64,000 nucleotides of DNA from a bacterium (GCA_028275345.1 JAPWUV010000002.1:62001-126000); one strand, 5' to 3'; positions 35,607-45,314 are shown, counted from the stretch's first letter. The notes: generated from the letters alone by a model not told the origin. Numbers and translations: made by a program.

Positions 35607-37562
35607 ATGAAAAAAGTGGTCGGAATGGCCGTGGTGGGGCTGACGTGGCTAGCGGGATTCTCCAGCCCTGGATTTGGTCAGTGGGCGAAACAGCCCTACG
35701 ACACCGGAGGTCCTCTTCTGCCGCAGCAGGCAGCCTATGACGTCCGCTTCTACGAGATCAACCTGCGCATCGATCCGGCGGGAAGGTCGATCCGGGGCTT
35801 CGTGAAGGTGGTGGCTGAGGCTGTCCAAGCTCTTGATTCCCTCTGGCTCAATCTCGATCCGCTCCTGCGGGTGGACTCGGTGAAGGTCGCGGATAGTGCG
35901 GGCTTGTGGCGGCGATCAGGGTTTCGGCAGGCCGGGCCGTACGTCGTCGTCCCGCTGCTCGCCCGCGCCGCGCTGGGGCAGAAAATCGAGGCCGTGATCT
36001 ACTACGGTGGATCTCCCCGCGTGGCGCCCTACGCCCCCTGGGACGGCGGCTTCGTGTGGTCTCGCACCCCTTCCGGAGAGCCTTGGATCGGGGTTGCTTG
36101 CCAAACCGAGGGCGCCGACATCTGGTGGCCGTGCAAGGATCATCCTTCGGACGAGCCCGATTCGGTGGCTCTCCACTTCACCGTACCCGCCAATCTGGTC
36201 TGCGTAGCCAATGGGGTCCTTGTGGGCGTGACGGAGAATCCCGATGGGACCCGGACGTACCACTGGTTCGTCTCGACGCCCATCAACAACTACGGCATTA
36301 GCCTCTACGCGGCGCCGTATGTGCAGTTGGATACCACGTATGTCAGCGTGGCGGGGGATACCGTGCCAGTGTACCTCTGGGTCCTGCCGCAGCATGTGGG
36401 ATCCGGCCAGCAACTTCTGCCGCTGATCCTGCAGGACCTTCGATTTTTGGAGTCGGTAGCTGGCCCGTACCCCTTCCGGGCCCAGAAATACGGTGTGGCG
36501 GAGGCGCCCTATCTGGGCATGGAACATCAGACCATCATCGCCTACGGGAATCAATTTCGCCGGAACGCATTTGGATTTGACGATATCCACTTCCACGAGT
36601 TGTCCCACGAGTGGTACGGAAACTGCGTGACGGTGTCGGATTGGAAGGACTTTTGGATCCATGAAGGGTTCGCCAGCTACATGGAGGCGCTGTACGCCGA
36701 GGCGCTGCGCGGCCCGGAGGCCTACCGCAGCTACTTGGCTTCCTACCGCCGGAGGATCCAGAACCTCATGCCGCTGGCGCCCCGGGAGTCCAAGTCCGGC
36801 GGGGAGATGTACGGGACCGACCTCTACTACAAGGGGGCCTGGGTCCTGCACACGCTCCGCTATCTCCTCGGCGACGATCCCTTCCGTGTCTTTCTTCGAC
36901 GGGTGGTCTACCCAGATTCGAGCTGCGAAAGGATCACCGACGGGCGCCAGTGCCGTCTCGTCTCCACGGAAGATGTCATCCGGCTTGCGGAGACCATCGC
37001 CGGACGGGATCTCGATTGGTTCTTCGAGGTATACCTGCGTAAGTCGCAACTGCCGAGGGTGGCCGTCGAGAAGGGCGATCTTTCTGTGAGATTCCGCTGG
37101 CTGGTTCCGGATGGTTTACCCTTCCCCATGCCGCTCGAGGTCCGGGTGGCTAGTCGCAGCTACCGGCTGGACATGTCTTCCGGCTCCGCCACGCTCCGGG
37201 CGAATCCGTCCGATCCGATCGAGATTGATCCTCAGGGCTGGATCCTGATGGCCGACCCTGTCATCACGGGTGTGGCTGAGGAGGAGGGAAAGACGCCGGC
37301 CACGGTCTCGCTGCTTCCGAACTTGCCCAATCCTTTCAACGGGGCGACCGAGATCCGTTTTGCGCTGCCGAGGCAATCAGTGGTGCGAATTGAGATACTC
37401 GACGTGCGAGGCCGGCTTGTGGCGGAGATTTGCCACGGCCAATTCCCTGCGGGCCGACATTCCGTCCGTTTCGACGGCCAGGATTTGCCGTCTGGAACGT
37501 ATGTTTGTCGGCTCACGGCGGGTTCTGAAACGCGTTTGCGGAAGTTGTTGCACTTGAGGTGA
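35607..37562 (+). CDS. Exported M1-family zinc aminopeptidase with T9SS sorting domain
   Basis: About 651 residues; AGGAG precedes ATG 35607. A signal peptide (ends PGFGQ) is followed by the M1 beta-sandwich and the thermolysin-like domain. The exopeptidase motif is LGMEHQ (a variant of GAMEN). The zinc site is H330-E331-L-S-H334 with the third ligand E353 in WIHEGF, the classic HExxH-x18-E. Like cold-active and Bacteroidota exported M1 enzymes it lacks the large C-terminal helical domain. It ends instead with a sorting domain (NLPNPFNGATEIRF to KLLHLR). It should trim peptides at the cell surface or outside. Confidence 0.9.
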   Translation: MKKVVGMAVVGLTWLAGFSSPGFGQWAKQPYDTGGPLLPQQAAYDVRFYEINLRIDPAGRSIRGFVKVVAEAVQALDSLWLNLDPLLRVDSVKVADSAGLWRRSGFRQAGPYVVVPLLARAALGQKIEAVIYYGGSPRVAPYAPWDGGFVWSRTPSGEPWIGVACQTEGADIWWPCKDHPSDEPDSVALHFTVPANLVCVANGVLVGVTENPDGTRTYHWFVSTPINNYGISLYAAPYVQLDTTYVSVAGDTVPVYLWVLPQHVGSGQQLLPLILQDLRFLESVAGPYPFRAQKYGVAEAPYLGMEHQTIIAYGNQFRRNAFGFDDIHFHELSHEWYGNCVTVSDWKDFWIHEGFASYMEALYAEALRGPEAYRSYLASYRRRIQNLMPLAPRESKSGGEMYGTDLYYKGAWVLHTLRYLLGDDPFRVFLRRVVYPDSSCERITDGRQCRLVSTEDVIRLAETIAGRDLDWFFEVYLRKSQLPRVAVEKGDLSVRFRWLVPDGLPFPMPLEVRVASRSYRLDMSSGSATLRANPSDPIEIDPQGWILMADPVITGVAEEEGKTPATVSLLPNLPNPFNGATEIRFALPRQSVVRIEILDVRGRLVAEICHGQFPAGRHSVRFDGQDLPSGTYVCRLTAGSETRLRKLLHLR

Positions 37563-37643
37563 GACAGGTGGTGCTCGCTGGGGCCGGCACGTTCCGGTCT
37601 GGAGGCGCAGGCTCAATTCGGACGAATTGGGGAGGACAGGAGG

Positions 37644-38996
37644 ATGGAGCTCGCTTACAAAGACTGGACGGAAATGCGCATGGGGACGGCGCGGAAGCCC
37701 GTAGTCGTGCAGGGTGTGGCGATAGGCCAGGGCAGAGTGATTCCGGAGATCAATTACACGCTTCCGCCCGTGGTGATTACCAGGGAGAGCCGCGCCCAAG
37801 TGGAAGGGCAGTTCGAGGAAATTGTCAGGAATCTGCTCGATCGGGCGACCAAGCTAGTTCCCCCGGGTCTTGTTCTCGAATTCGAACACCTTCCCGCATT
37901 GACGCAGGAGGTGGACATCGGCGTGCGCATTACGGAGATGACCGTGTCCCAGCTCCGCCGGTTCACGGAGTCGACCGGAATTCCGGCGGCTCTGCGCGTC
38001 ACGGTTTCGGACCTTCGTGACATGGAGCGTCCGCCGCGCATGCGGAGTGGCGAGAACTGGGACCGGATGTGCAGAGCTTTCGAGCTCAATGGGAAGGCGG
38101 GCGCAGGAATGCTGTCCATCGAAAGCACGGGCGGGAAGGAAGTCCATGATGTGGCCTTGATGGAGGGGAACGTCGAGGGCATCCTGTTTTCCCTCGGCGT
38201 ACTCGCCTGCAGGGACATGCATCAACTCTGGCGCATGATTGTGGAGGTGACTGGAGGCACCGGCAGCCTGGCAGCAGGGGATACCGCCTGCGGCTTTGCC
38301 AACACGGCCATGGTATTGGCCGACCGCGGGTATTTGCCACAGGTCTTGGCGGCGGTTGATCGCGCCATGGGAAGCGCGCGCAGCCTGGTCGCGTACCTAG
38401 AGGGAGCTGTGGGGCCGAGCAAGGACTGCGCGTATGAGGGGCCCATCCTCAAGGCGCTTCTCGGGATTCCGATTTCGATGGAGGGTAAAACCGCCGCCTG
38501 TGCTCACTTGAGCCATGTGGGGAACGTGGCTGCGGCCGTCTGCGATCTGTGGAGCAATGAGTCCGTGCAGAATGTGCAGCTCCTTTCCGGGCCGGCTCCG
38601 GTAGCATTTCTGGAAATGCTGGTATACGACTGCCGTCTCTTCAACCAAGCTATCCACGCTGGCGGGGACGCGGTCCTTTCGCGCTGGCTCACCAATTCCG
38701 ACCTTGCGGGTTCGCCCCAGGCATTCGTGATCTCGCCCGAAGGCGCGCACCGCATCGCTCAGGCCATGGCAAATGCGGAGGACGATTTCCAGCGAACAAG
38801 AGCCGCAGGGCTGGAGGCCTGTCGCCTGTTGCGCGAGGCGAAGGAGCGAGGGCTGCTCGTACTGGAACAACGGGAGTGGAACTGGCTCGATCGTATTGAG
38901 GAAGCCCTTTCCAACTGCGATAGTGAGGAGAAGGCAATCCGCCTCGGCATGGAGTCTTACCGCGACCTGTTCCTGCCGCAAGAGTACGGACTGTAG
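37644..38996 (+). CDS. MtaB-like zinc corrinoid methyltransferase
   Basis: 450 residues, close to archaeal methanol:corrinoid methyltransferase MtaB (about 460). Shared stretches include RVIPEINYT, LLSIESTGGKEV, SLVAYLEGAVGPSKDC, GIPISMEGKTAACAH and CDLWSNESV. The three zinc ligands known in Methanosarcina MtaB (Glu164, Cys220, Cys269) have clear equivalents: E160 in SIES, C216 in GDTACGFAN and C262 in SKDCAYE. The enzyme should move a methyl group from methanol or another methylated compound to a corrinoid protein. No corrinoid protein (MtaC) or MtaA gene is present in the window. The next gene is an aldehyde dehydrogenase. The ribosome site is GGAGG at 37631-37635. Confidence 0.85.
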   Translation: MELAYKDWTEMRMGTARKPVVVQGVAIGQGRVIPEINYTLPPVVITRESRAQVEGQFEEIVRNLLDRATKLVPPGLVLEFEHLPALTQEVDIGVRITEMTVSQLRRFTESTGIPAALRVTVSDLRDMERPPRMRSGENWDRMCRAFELNGKAGAGMLSIESTGGKEVHDVALMEGNVEGILFSLGVLACRDMHQLWRMIVEVTGGTGSLAAGDTACGFANTAMVLADRGYLPQVLAAVDRAMGSARSLVAYLEGAVGPSKDCAYEGPILKALLGIPISMEGKTAACAHLSHVGNVAAAVCDLWSNESVQNVQLLSGPAPVAFLEMLVYDCRLFNQAIHAGGDAVLSRWLTNSDLAGSPQAFVISPEGAHRIAQAMANAEDDFQRTRAAGLEACRLLREAKERGLLVLEQREWNWLDRIEEALSNCDSEEKAIRLGMESYRDLFLPQEYGL

Positions 38997-39110
38997 GGCC
39001 GCAACGGGCAAGCCGTCGGGCCACCGTTCCGGGGGGCGCCCGCAGAGGAGGCGCTCCGTACTGTTGATTGTCCCGGCGAGCTGCAACGATCAGGAGGAGA
39101 GGGCAAAGCC

Positions 39111-40541
39111 ATGGCGGAAATCTTCCCGCTTTACCTCGCCGGAGAATGGTGCGAAACCGGCGAGAAGGTGGAAGATCGGAACCCCTACGACGGGAGTCTC
39201 CTTGCGCTGGTATGTCAGGCTGGGGCTGAAGAGGTAGAGAGGGCTACCGAGGTTGCCGTAGCGACAGTTCGGACGCTGCGAGAGCTCCCCGCTTACCGCC
39301 GCGCGGAGATCCTCCTCGAGGTGGCAAATCAGCTCCGGGAGCGGAAGGAAGATTTTGCGCAACTCATCAGCCGGGAGTCAGGGATTCCTCGCTTTTTCTC
39401 CTCGATCGAGGTCGACAGGGCCATCCACACGCTAACCACGGCGGCGGAGGAGGCCAAGCGCATCGGAGGGGAGGTGATCCCCCTCGACCTCCTGCGCGGC
39501 TCGGAACGGAGGTGGGCCTTCACCCGGCGCGTACCCATTGGCCCCGTGCTTGGGATCACGCCGTTCAATTTCCCACTGAACTTGGTACTGCACAAGGTGG
39601 CGCCGGCCGTGGCTGCGGGGAATCCGATTGTGATCAAGCCGTCGCCGCACACGCCCTGCACTGCTCTCAGATTGGCGGAGCTTTTCGACAAGGCAGGTCT
39701 GCCGAAAGGGGCTCTCAGCGTGCTCCCGATGCCGACGCAGACCGCGGAGAGACTCGTCCGGGACGATCGCTACCGGCTGCTTAGCTTTACCGGAAGCGAC
39801 ACCGTCGGCTGGTATCTCAAATCCCTCGCCGGAAGGAAGCGCGTGATCCTCGAGATGGGAGGCAATGCAGGTGCGATCGTCCATTCGGATGCCCCCGACC
39901 TGGACTACGCCGCGGAGCGTGTGGCCGCCGGCGCTTTCGGCTCGGCTGGGCAAGTGTGCATCTCCGTCCAGAGGATCTTCGTCCACCGACCCATCTACGA
40001 CCATTTCCGTGAGAAGCTAGTGCGGGCTGTGGCGCTCCTCCCCGTGGGGGATCCGCTCGACCCAAACACGCGCGTCGGGCCGATGATCGATGCAGCCAAT
40101 CTCGAGCGGGTGAGCCGCTGGGTATCCAGGGCTGTGGACAGAGGAGCCAGAGTGGTTACAGGAGGTGAGGCGAAGCCGCCGTTCTACCTGCCCACCCTGC
40201 TGGAGAATGTCGACCATTCCTGCGAGGTCTATTGCGAGGAGGTTTTCGGTCCCGTGGCTATCCTCGAGCCGTACGACTCCTTCGCCGATGCTGTGGCGCT
40301 GGTGAACGAGTCCCGTTTCGGTCTGCAGGCTGGGGTATTCACCTCCGATTTCCGAAACTTCCTTCTTGCCGCGGATCAGCTCGAGGTCGGTGGCGTGATC
40401 TTGAATGATGTACCCACGTACCGGGTGGATCACATGCCGTACGGCGGGGTGAAGGACTCCGGCTTCGGTCGCGAGGGGCTTCGTTGGGCCATTGAACAAA
40501 TGACCGAGCTGAAGCTGGTGGTGATCAGCCCCATGTCCTGA
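39111..40541 (+). CDS. NAD(P)-dependent aldehyde dehydrogenase
   Basis: 476 residues, normal length for the ALDH superfamily; AGGAGGAGAGG precedes the ATG. The active site is complete: C283 in GQVCISVQR, the general base E248 in LEMGGNAG and the oxyanion asparagine in ITPFNFPLN. The sequence is closest in feel to lactaldehyde or succinate-semialdehyde dehydrogenases and to archaeal/bacterial glyceraldehyde-3-phosphate-like ALDHs. It lies between the MtaB-like gene and a cyclase-like hydrolase gene, so it may oxidise an aldehyde from a C1 or aromatic pathway. The substrate is not readable. Confidence 0.88.
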   Translation: MAEIFPLYLAGEWCETGEKVEDRNPYDGSLLALVCQAGAEEVERATEVAVATVRTLRELPAYRRAEILLEVANQLRERKEDFAQLISRESGIPRFFSSIEVDRAIHTLTTAAEEAKRIGGEVIPLDLLRGSERRWAFTRRVPIGPVLGITPFNFPLNLVLHKVAPAVAAGNPIVIKPSPHTPCTALRLAELFDKAGLPKGALSVLPMPTQTAERLVRDDRYRLLSFTGSDTVGWYLKSLAGRKRVILEMGGNAGAIVHSDAPDLDYAAERVAAGAFGSAGQVCISVQRIFVHRPIYDHFREKLVRAVALLPVGDPLDPNTRVGPMIDAANLERVSRWVSRAVDRGARVVTGGEAKPPFYLPTLLENVDHSCEVYCEEVFGPVAILEPYDSFADAVALVNESRFGLQAGVFTSDFRNFLLAADQLEVGGVILNDVPTYRVDHMPYGGVKDSGFGREGLRWAIEQMTELKLVVISPMS

Positions 40542-40549
40542 AAACGCAA

Positions 40550-41260
40550 ATGGCCGGGAAAGCGCAACGGAGATCCTCCTTGAAGGGGAGAAGACAGGAG
40601 CAGGCGCAAGAGTGGCTTGATCTCTCGTTCCCATTGGGCCGAGGAACCCCGGTTTTCCCGGGCGAGCCTCCGGTAGGAGTGGAGCAGGTTGCGGAGATCC
40701 CCTCGCACGGGTACTGTCTGAAGCGGTACACAATGACCGGTCACGTGGGGACGCATTTGGACGCCCCAGCCCACGTACTTGCCGACGGGATCCCGGTGGA
40801 CCAGATCGCTCTGTGGCGGCTCGTGGGCGAGGTAGCGATCGTGCACGTTCCCACCCGGGGCGAGGTGACGGCCGCGCAGTTGGAATCGCGCGTCCCGGAA
40901 GATGCCGCTCGGCTGTTCGTACGGACTGCCGAAGGGGAAGAGCCAGTTCCCACGCGGGCCTATCTTACGCCGCACGCCGCCCATTGGCTTGTGGAAAGAG
41001 GCGTCGTCCTCTTCGGCATGGATAGTTTTTCCGTGGACCCGGTGGACAGCCTTTCGCTTCCCGCGCACCGGATTCTTTTCGAAGCAGGTATCCCGGTGAT
41101 CGAGATGCTGGATCTCCGGGGCGTGGAGGAAGGGCGCTACTTTGTCATTGTCGCGCCCCTCCGCATGGAGGGTGGAGATGGCTCGCCGGTCCGGGTGCTG
41201 GCGCACCGCTGGGGATGGCGGGACGACCGGCAGCGTCATGCCGGCGATCCGTCCGCATGA
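40550..41260 (+). CDS. Cyclase/kynurenine-formamidase-like metal-dependent hydrolase
   Basis: 236 residues of the cyclase family (PF04199 type). The start WLDLSFPLGRGTPVFPG and the metal-binding MTGHVGTHLDAPAHV (HxGTHxDxxxH) are diagnostic, as is the later PVIEMLDLRGVEEGRY region. Family members hydrolyse N-formylkynurenine, isatin or cyclic amides; many are unassigned. It follows the aldehyde dehydrogenase by 8 bp. The ribosome site before ATG 40550 is weak, so translation may be coupled. Confidence 0.85.
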   Translation: MAGKAQRRSSLKGRRQEQAQEWLDLSFPLGRGTPVFPGEPPVGVEQVAEIPSHGYCLKRYTMTGHVGTHLDAPAHVLADGIPVDQIALWRLVGEVAIVHVPTRGEVTAAQLESRVPEDAARLFVRTAEGEEPVPTRAYLTPHAAHWLVERGVVLFGMDSFSVDPVDSLSLPAHRILFEAGIPVIEMLDLRGVEEGRYFVIVAPLRMEGGDGSPVRVLAHRWGWRDDRQRHAGDPSA

Positions 41261-41263
41261 CAG

Positions 41264-42577
41264 GTGGCTGAAAAACAGCAGGAGGGCAAGTTGGCCGGAG
41301 AAGAGAGCCTGGCAAGACACCCCGCCGATGGGCGCCCGCGCGGGGAGCGACCGAAGTTGATGGACCGCGATCTTTTCTTCCTCCCGGCGGGGCTGGTCTT
41401 GCTGGCTTCCGCGGCGTTGTTGTACCGCTTGAGGGATTCCGTATCTCCTGCTTGGCTTGGACTGGCAATCCTGCTGCTGCTCTACCCTTACCGCGGGATC
41501 CCAGCGGTGCGAATTGCGTTGGGGACGATCGGGCTGGTCTTCTTGCTTCAGCTCCTTTCGAGCCTCAAAGCGGTGCTGTTCCCATTTGTCCTTTCGCTGG
41601 GCATCGCCTACTTGCTGGACCCCCTCGTAGCGAGCCTTGCGCGGCGGGGATTCCCACGCACGGTTACCATCTTGGTGCTCGATCTTTTGGTGCTGGGATC
41701 CATCGTGGCCTCCCTCGTGATCCTGATCCCGAAACTCGTAGCGGAGGTTGGAACGGCAGCGGAGCAGATCCTTGCCCAGGCCCCCGCGTTTCAGACCTGG
41801 TTCACGAGCAAGGCGATCCCTTTCCTGAGCCGCTTTGGGCTGGACGCTGCGCGGCTGTCGCAGGATCTGCTGGGTTCTCTTCCCGCCCGTTTTGAAGGTC
41901 TGCTGCGGACGATCCTGAACGGGCTCATCAGCGCCGGTACCGGCCTCTCCAACCTGCTTGGTCAGTTGCTCACGTTGGTTCTTGTGCCGTTCCTGACTTT
42001 CTACCTGCTGAGAGATTTCCAAAGCATCCGGCATCAGGTCAGGACCCTGCTCATCCCGGTTCACCTCCAGCGGCCTGCAAGAGACGTGTGGTCTCGCATC
42101 GATCGGATTCTCAGCGGTTTCTTCCGTGGACAGCTATTGGTTTGCCTCTTGGTGGGCGTGCTGACGGGACTGGGACTCTTCGTCGTCGGGGTTCGATACA
42201 GCCTCGCGCTGGGTATCCTGGCCGGCTCACTCAATATCATCCCGTACGTCGGGATCACGGTGACCCTGCTTGTGGCCGTGCTCATCGGGCTCTTCAGTCC
42301 GAGCCCGGCGATGGCGATCCTGAAAGCCGTGCTCGTGATCGAGAGCGTGCAGGTTTTGGAAGGCTCGGTCCTGAGCCCGAGAATCGTGGGCCAGCGGGTG
42401 GGATTGCATCCCGCCTGGGTGATGCTGGCCGTTGTGGTATTCTCGCGCTTCCTCGGCGTGATCGGATTGTTCCTTGCCGTGCCGGTGACGGCAATCCTGA
42501 AGGAATTGGCTATGGAGTACTTCCAGGCAAGACGCGCTGCTGAAAGAGAAAGAGATGCTGATCGTTCGCGAAGTTGA
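41264..42577 (+). CDS. AI-2E/PerM-family membrane permease
   Basis: 437 residues from GTG 41264, or about 405 from ATG 41360; hydrophobic sequence begins only after the latter. The seven to eight helices include SLGIAYLLDPLVASLARRG and the family's hallmark LNIIPYVGITVTLLVAVLIG. Family members export autoinducer-2 or act as sodium/proton-linked efflux proteins, but most are unassigned. Three bases separate it from the cyclase gene and it overlaps the DUF512 gene by 23 bp. Confidence 0.85.
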   Translation: MAEKQQEGKLAGEESLARHPADGRPRGERPKLMDRDLFFLPAGLVLLASAALLYRLRDSVSPAWLGLAILLLLYPYRGIPAVRIALGTIGLVFLLQLLSSLKAVLFPFVLSLGIAYLLDPLVASLARRGFPRTVTILVLDLLVLGSIVASLVILIPKLVAEVGTAAEQILAQAPAFQTWFTSKAIPFLSRFGLDAARLSQDLLGSLPARFEGLLRTILNGLISAGTGLSNLLGQLLTLVLVPFLTFYLLRDFQSIRHQVRTLLIPVHLQRPARDVWSRIDRILSGFFRGQLLVCLLVGVLTGLGLFVVGVRYSLALGILAGSLNIIPYVGITVTLLVAVLIGLFSPSPAMAILKAVLVIESVQVLEGSVLSPRIVGQRVGLHPAWVMLAVVVFSRFLGVIGLFLAVPVTAILKELAMEYFQARRAAERERDADRSRS

Positions 42578-43940
42578 GCCCCACGGGACGGGGAACCGCT
42601 TGCGGCTGCTTCCCGGGGACCGAATCCTGGAAGTGAACGGCTCGCCGGTACGGGACGAGATCGACTTTCAGTTCTACGGCGCCGAGGAGCAAGTTCGGCT
42701 GCGCGTCCTGCGAGAAGGCAGGGTAGTGGAGTTGGCTGGACGGAGGCGTTTCGGCGAACCCTGGGGGCTTGTGTTCGAGCCAATGAAGTATCGGTCCTGC
42801 GGCAATCGCTGCATCTTCTGCTTTGTGGACCAGAATCCTCCGGGCCTCCGCCCAAGCCTTTACTTCAAAGACGAGGACTACCGCCTGAGCTTCCTGCACG
42901 GCAACTACGTGACCCTCACGAACTTGAGTCAAGCCGATCTGCGGAGGATCATCGAGCAGAGGCTTTCTCCCCTCTACGTGAGCGTGCACGCCACGGACCC
43001 GCAGGTGCGCGCTTCCCTACTTGGGCTTCGCCGCGACGACCGACTTCTGGCCAAGCTGGAGGCCCTGGTGGAGGGGTACATTGAGCTCCATGCCCAGATT
43101 GTTGTGGTGCCGGGCTACAACGACGGAGCGGTCCTTCTCCGCACACTGGACGATCTCTGGCGCCTAGCGCCCGGCGTCGCATCTGTGGCCGTCGTACCGG
43201 TCGGACTGACGCGCCACCGAAAGAACCTCCCTCCCCTTCGACCTGTGGACTCAGCCCTGGCCGCAGAGCTTGTGCGCACTCTGGAACCGCGCGCCCAGGA
43301 GTACCGACGCCGTTGCGGGAAGTACTGGGTGTACCTGGCGGACGAGCTCTACCTCCTGGCTGGTCTGTCCGTGCCGGCGGCGGATCGCTACGACGGATTT
43401 CCCCAGGTGGAGAACGGGGTCGGGTTGCTGCGCCGCTTCCTCGACCAGTTCGAAGCGGAAAAGAGCGATTACCCGTCCCAACTTCCACGCCCCGCATCGG
43501 TGGCCATTCTCACCGGAAGGCTGGTCGCGCCGGTTCTGCGGGAACGGGTTCTGCCCGCGTTGCAGAGGGTCGAAGGCCTTCAAGTTGAGCTTCGCCAGGT
43601 AAGGAACCGTTTCTTCGGCGACAGCGTAACTGTCTCCGGACTTTTGGTGGGGCAGGATCTCGCAGCCGAGGCTCATCGGCTGGGGCAACCTCCCGACGTC
43701 TTGCTGATCCCGGAAAGCACCCTGAATCCGGATGGTCTGTTTCTCGACGACTGGACTCTCCCGCAGCTTGAGCAGGAGGTAGGGACGAAGGTTCTGGCGA
43801 TGGCGCACTCGTTCCTGCCCTTATTCGAACGGCTGGCAGGGGGGAGCGCCAGCGGTCGGCGCCGGGCCAAGGCGACTCAGACTCCCAAGAGGGAGGCGGA
43901 CAGCGTAGCTCATGGACGCCCGTCAGACACGGATGCGTGA
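42555..43940 (+). CDS. DUF512 radical SAM/PDZ protein
   Basis: 461 residues. An N-terminal PDZ-like segment (LLPGDRILEVNGSPVRDEID) is followed by a radical SAM-type cluster motif C82-x3-C86-x2-C89 (SCGNRCIFCFVDQ). Then come YVTLTNLSQADLRRIIEQ, SPLYVSVHATDP and the DUF512 C-terminal domain (LTGRLVAPVLRE; FFGDSVTVSGLLVGQD). These proteins are widely conserved, often next to der as here, and their reaction is unknown. It overlaps the upstream permease gene by 23 bp and nearly abuts der. Confidence 0.88.
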   Translation: MLIVREVEPHGTGNRLRLLPGDRILEVNGSPVRDEIDFQFYGAEEQVRLRVLREGRVVELAGRRRFGEPWGLVFEPMKYRSCGNRCIFCFVDQNPPGLRPSLYFKDEDYRLSFLHGNYVTLTNLSQADLRRIIEQRLSPLYVSVHATDPQVRASLLGLRRDDRLLAKLEALVEGYIELHAQIVVVPGYNDGAVLLRTLDDLWRLAPGVASVAVVPVGLTRHRKNLPPLRPVDSALAAELVRTLEPRAQEYRRRCGKYWVYLADELYLLAGLSVPAADRYDGFPQVENGVGLLRRFLDQFEAEKSDYPSQLPRPASVAILTGRLVAPVLRERVLPALQRVEGLQVELRQVRNRFFGDSVTVSGLLVGQDLAAEAHRLGQPPDVLLIPESTLNPDGLFLDDWTLPQLEQEVGTKVLAMAHSFLPLFERLAGGSASGRRRAKATQTPKREADSVAHGRPSDTDA

Positions 43941-43944
43941 GTCG

Positions 43945-45276
43945 ATGACCACAGAGCTCGACAAACCGGTGGTGGCGATCGTCGGTCGGCCCAATGTGGG
44001 GAAGTCGACCCTATTCAACCGGATCTTACGGCAGCGGCTGGCCATTGTGGACGATCAGCCTGGCGTGACGCGGGACCGCCTTTACGGCGAAGCGAGCTGG
44101 GGAGGGCGCCAATTCGTGCTGATCGACACGGGAGGCTACGTTCCGGAGACAGAGGACTTGATTGAACAGGCCGTCCGGGAACAGGTCCAGTACGCCGTCG
44201 AAGAGGCCACGGTGATCCTCTTCGTCTGCGACGCGCAGACAGGCGTTACGCCCTTGGACCAGCAGATCGCCCTCGACCTCTCGCGGCGGGGTAAGCCGGT
44301 GCTTCTCGTGGTGAATAAGGCCGACAGCGAGCAGCGCGAGATGCACAGCTACGAGTTCTACCGTCTCGGGATGGGTGACCCCTTACCGATTTCCGCCAGC
44401 CTCGGTCGGCGGGTGGGAGACCTCCTCGATCGGCTAGTTGCTCTCCTGCCGCCAGCCCGAGCGGAAGGTGAGAAAGGGGCGGAGACGGATTCGGTGCGGA
44501 TCGCCGTTGTGGGTCGGCCGAACGTGGGGAAGTCCAGCTTCATCAATGCCATTCTGGGGCATCCCAAGCTCCTGGTGACCGAAGTCCCCGGGACGACGCG
44601 AGACAGCGTCGACACGCTGGTCGAATACCGGGGGCGCAAGATCACGTTGATCGACACGGCCGGACTGCGTCGGCGCTCCCGCATCAAGGAGGCGGTGGAG
44701 TTTTACAGCGTGGTGCGTACCCACCGCGCCATCCGCCGCAGCGAAGTGGTGATCCTGATGATCGGGGCTGATGAAGGTCTCACGGCGCAGGACAAACGCA
44801 TTCTCGAGGAGATCCTGGAAGCGAAGCGCGGAGCCGTGCTCGTCGTGAACAAATGGGATCTGCTGGAAAAGAACCGCGAGCTGGCGGAAAAATACCAGAA
44901 GGCGCTTCAAGAGGAGCTGCGTATCTACAGCTACGTCCCCATCGCCTTCACCTCCGCGCTGACGAACTGGCAAGTGTCTCAGGTGCTCGATTTGGCCTTG
45001 CAGGTGTGGGCGGAGCTCCGGAAGCGGGTGGAAACCCATGAGGTGAACCGCTTCTTGCAAGAGGCGCTGGCCGCCTACCCGCCCCCCGCCTACGGTGCCA
45101 AGTACGTCAAGATCAAATACGCGTCGCAGGTGGCGACTGCACCGCCTGTGTTCGCTTTCTTTTGCAACATCCCGAAGGGGATTAAACCGTCCTATCGACA
45201 GTACCTGGAGAATCGTCTCCGAGAACGGTTCGGATTCCAGGGTGTACCTCTGGTCCTTACCTTCCGGCGCAAGTAG
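43945..45276 (+). CDS. der: Ribosome biogenesis GTPase Der (EngA)
   Basis: About 443 residues, the usual length. I choose ATG 43945, which gives MTTELDKPVVAIVG as in the family; in-frame ATGs at 43933 and 43912 would overlap the DUF512 gene. Two GTPase domains in tandem each carry GRPNVGKS, followed by DxxG (DTGGY; DTAGL) and NKxD (VNKADS; VNKWDL). A KH-like domain ends the protein (PPPAYGAKYVKIKYASQ). Der acts in 50S ribosomal subunit assembly. Confidence 0.96.
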   Translation: MTTELDKPVVAIVGRPNVGKSTLFNRILRQRLAIVDDQPGVTRDRLYGEASWGGRQFVLIDTGGYVPETEDLIEQAVREQVQYAVEEATVILFVCDAQTGVTPLDQQIALDLSRRGKPVLLVVNKADSEQREMHSYEFYRLGMGDPLPISASLGRRVGDLLDRLVALLPPARAEGEKGAETDSVRIAVVGRPNVGKSSFINAILGHPKLLVTEVPGTTRDSVDTLVEYRGRKITLIDTAGLRRRSRIKEAVEFYSVVRTHRAIRRSEVVILMIGADEGLTAQDKRILEEILEAKRGAVLVVNKWDLLEKNRELAEKYQKALQEELRIYSYVPIAFTSALTNWQVSQVLDLALQVWAELRKRVETHEVNRFLQEALAAYPPPAYGAKYVKIKYASQVATAPPVFAFFCNIPKGIKPSYRQYLENRLRERFGFQGVPLVLTFRRK

Positions 45277-45314
45277 GAGCCAGTGGTGGGACTGCCGATG
45301 GAAGGGAGTTGGGC

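Noticed and set aside
37563-37643. Considered a cobalamin riboswitch before the MtaB-like gene
   Set aside because: Only 81 bases lie between the stop and start and no B12-box sequence is visible.
39043-39072. GC hairpin between the MtaB-like and aldehyde dehydrogenase genes
   Set aside because: The arms pair imperfectly and no T run follows, so I do not list it as a terminator.
40430-42064. 544-codon minus-strand open frame across three genes
   Set aside because: It runs antisense across the end of the aldehyde dehydrogenase gene, the cyclase gene and the start of the permease gene, which all have clear family motifs on the plus strand.
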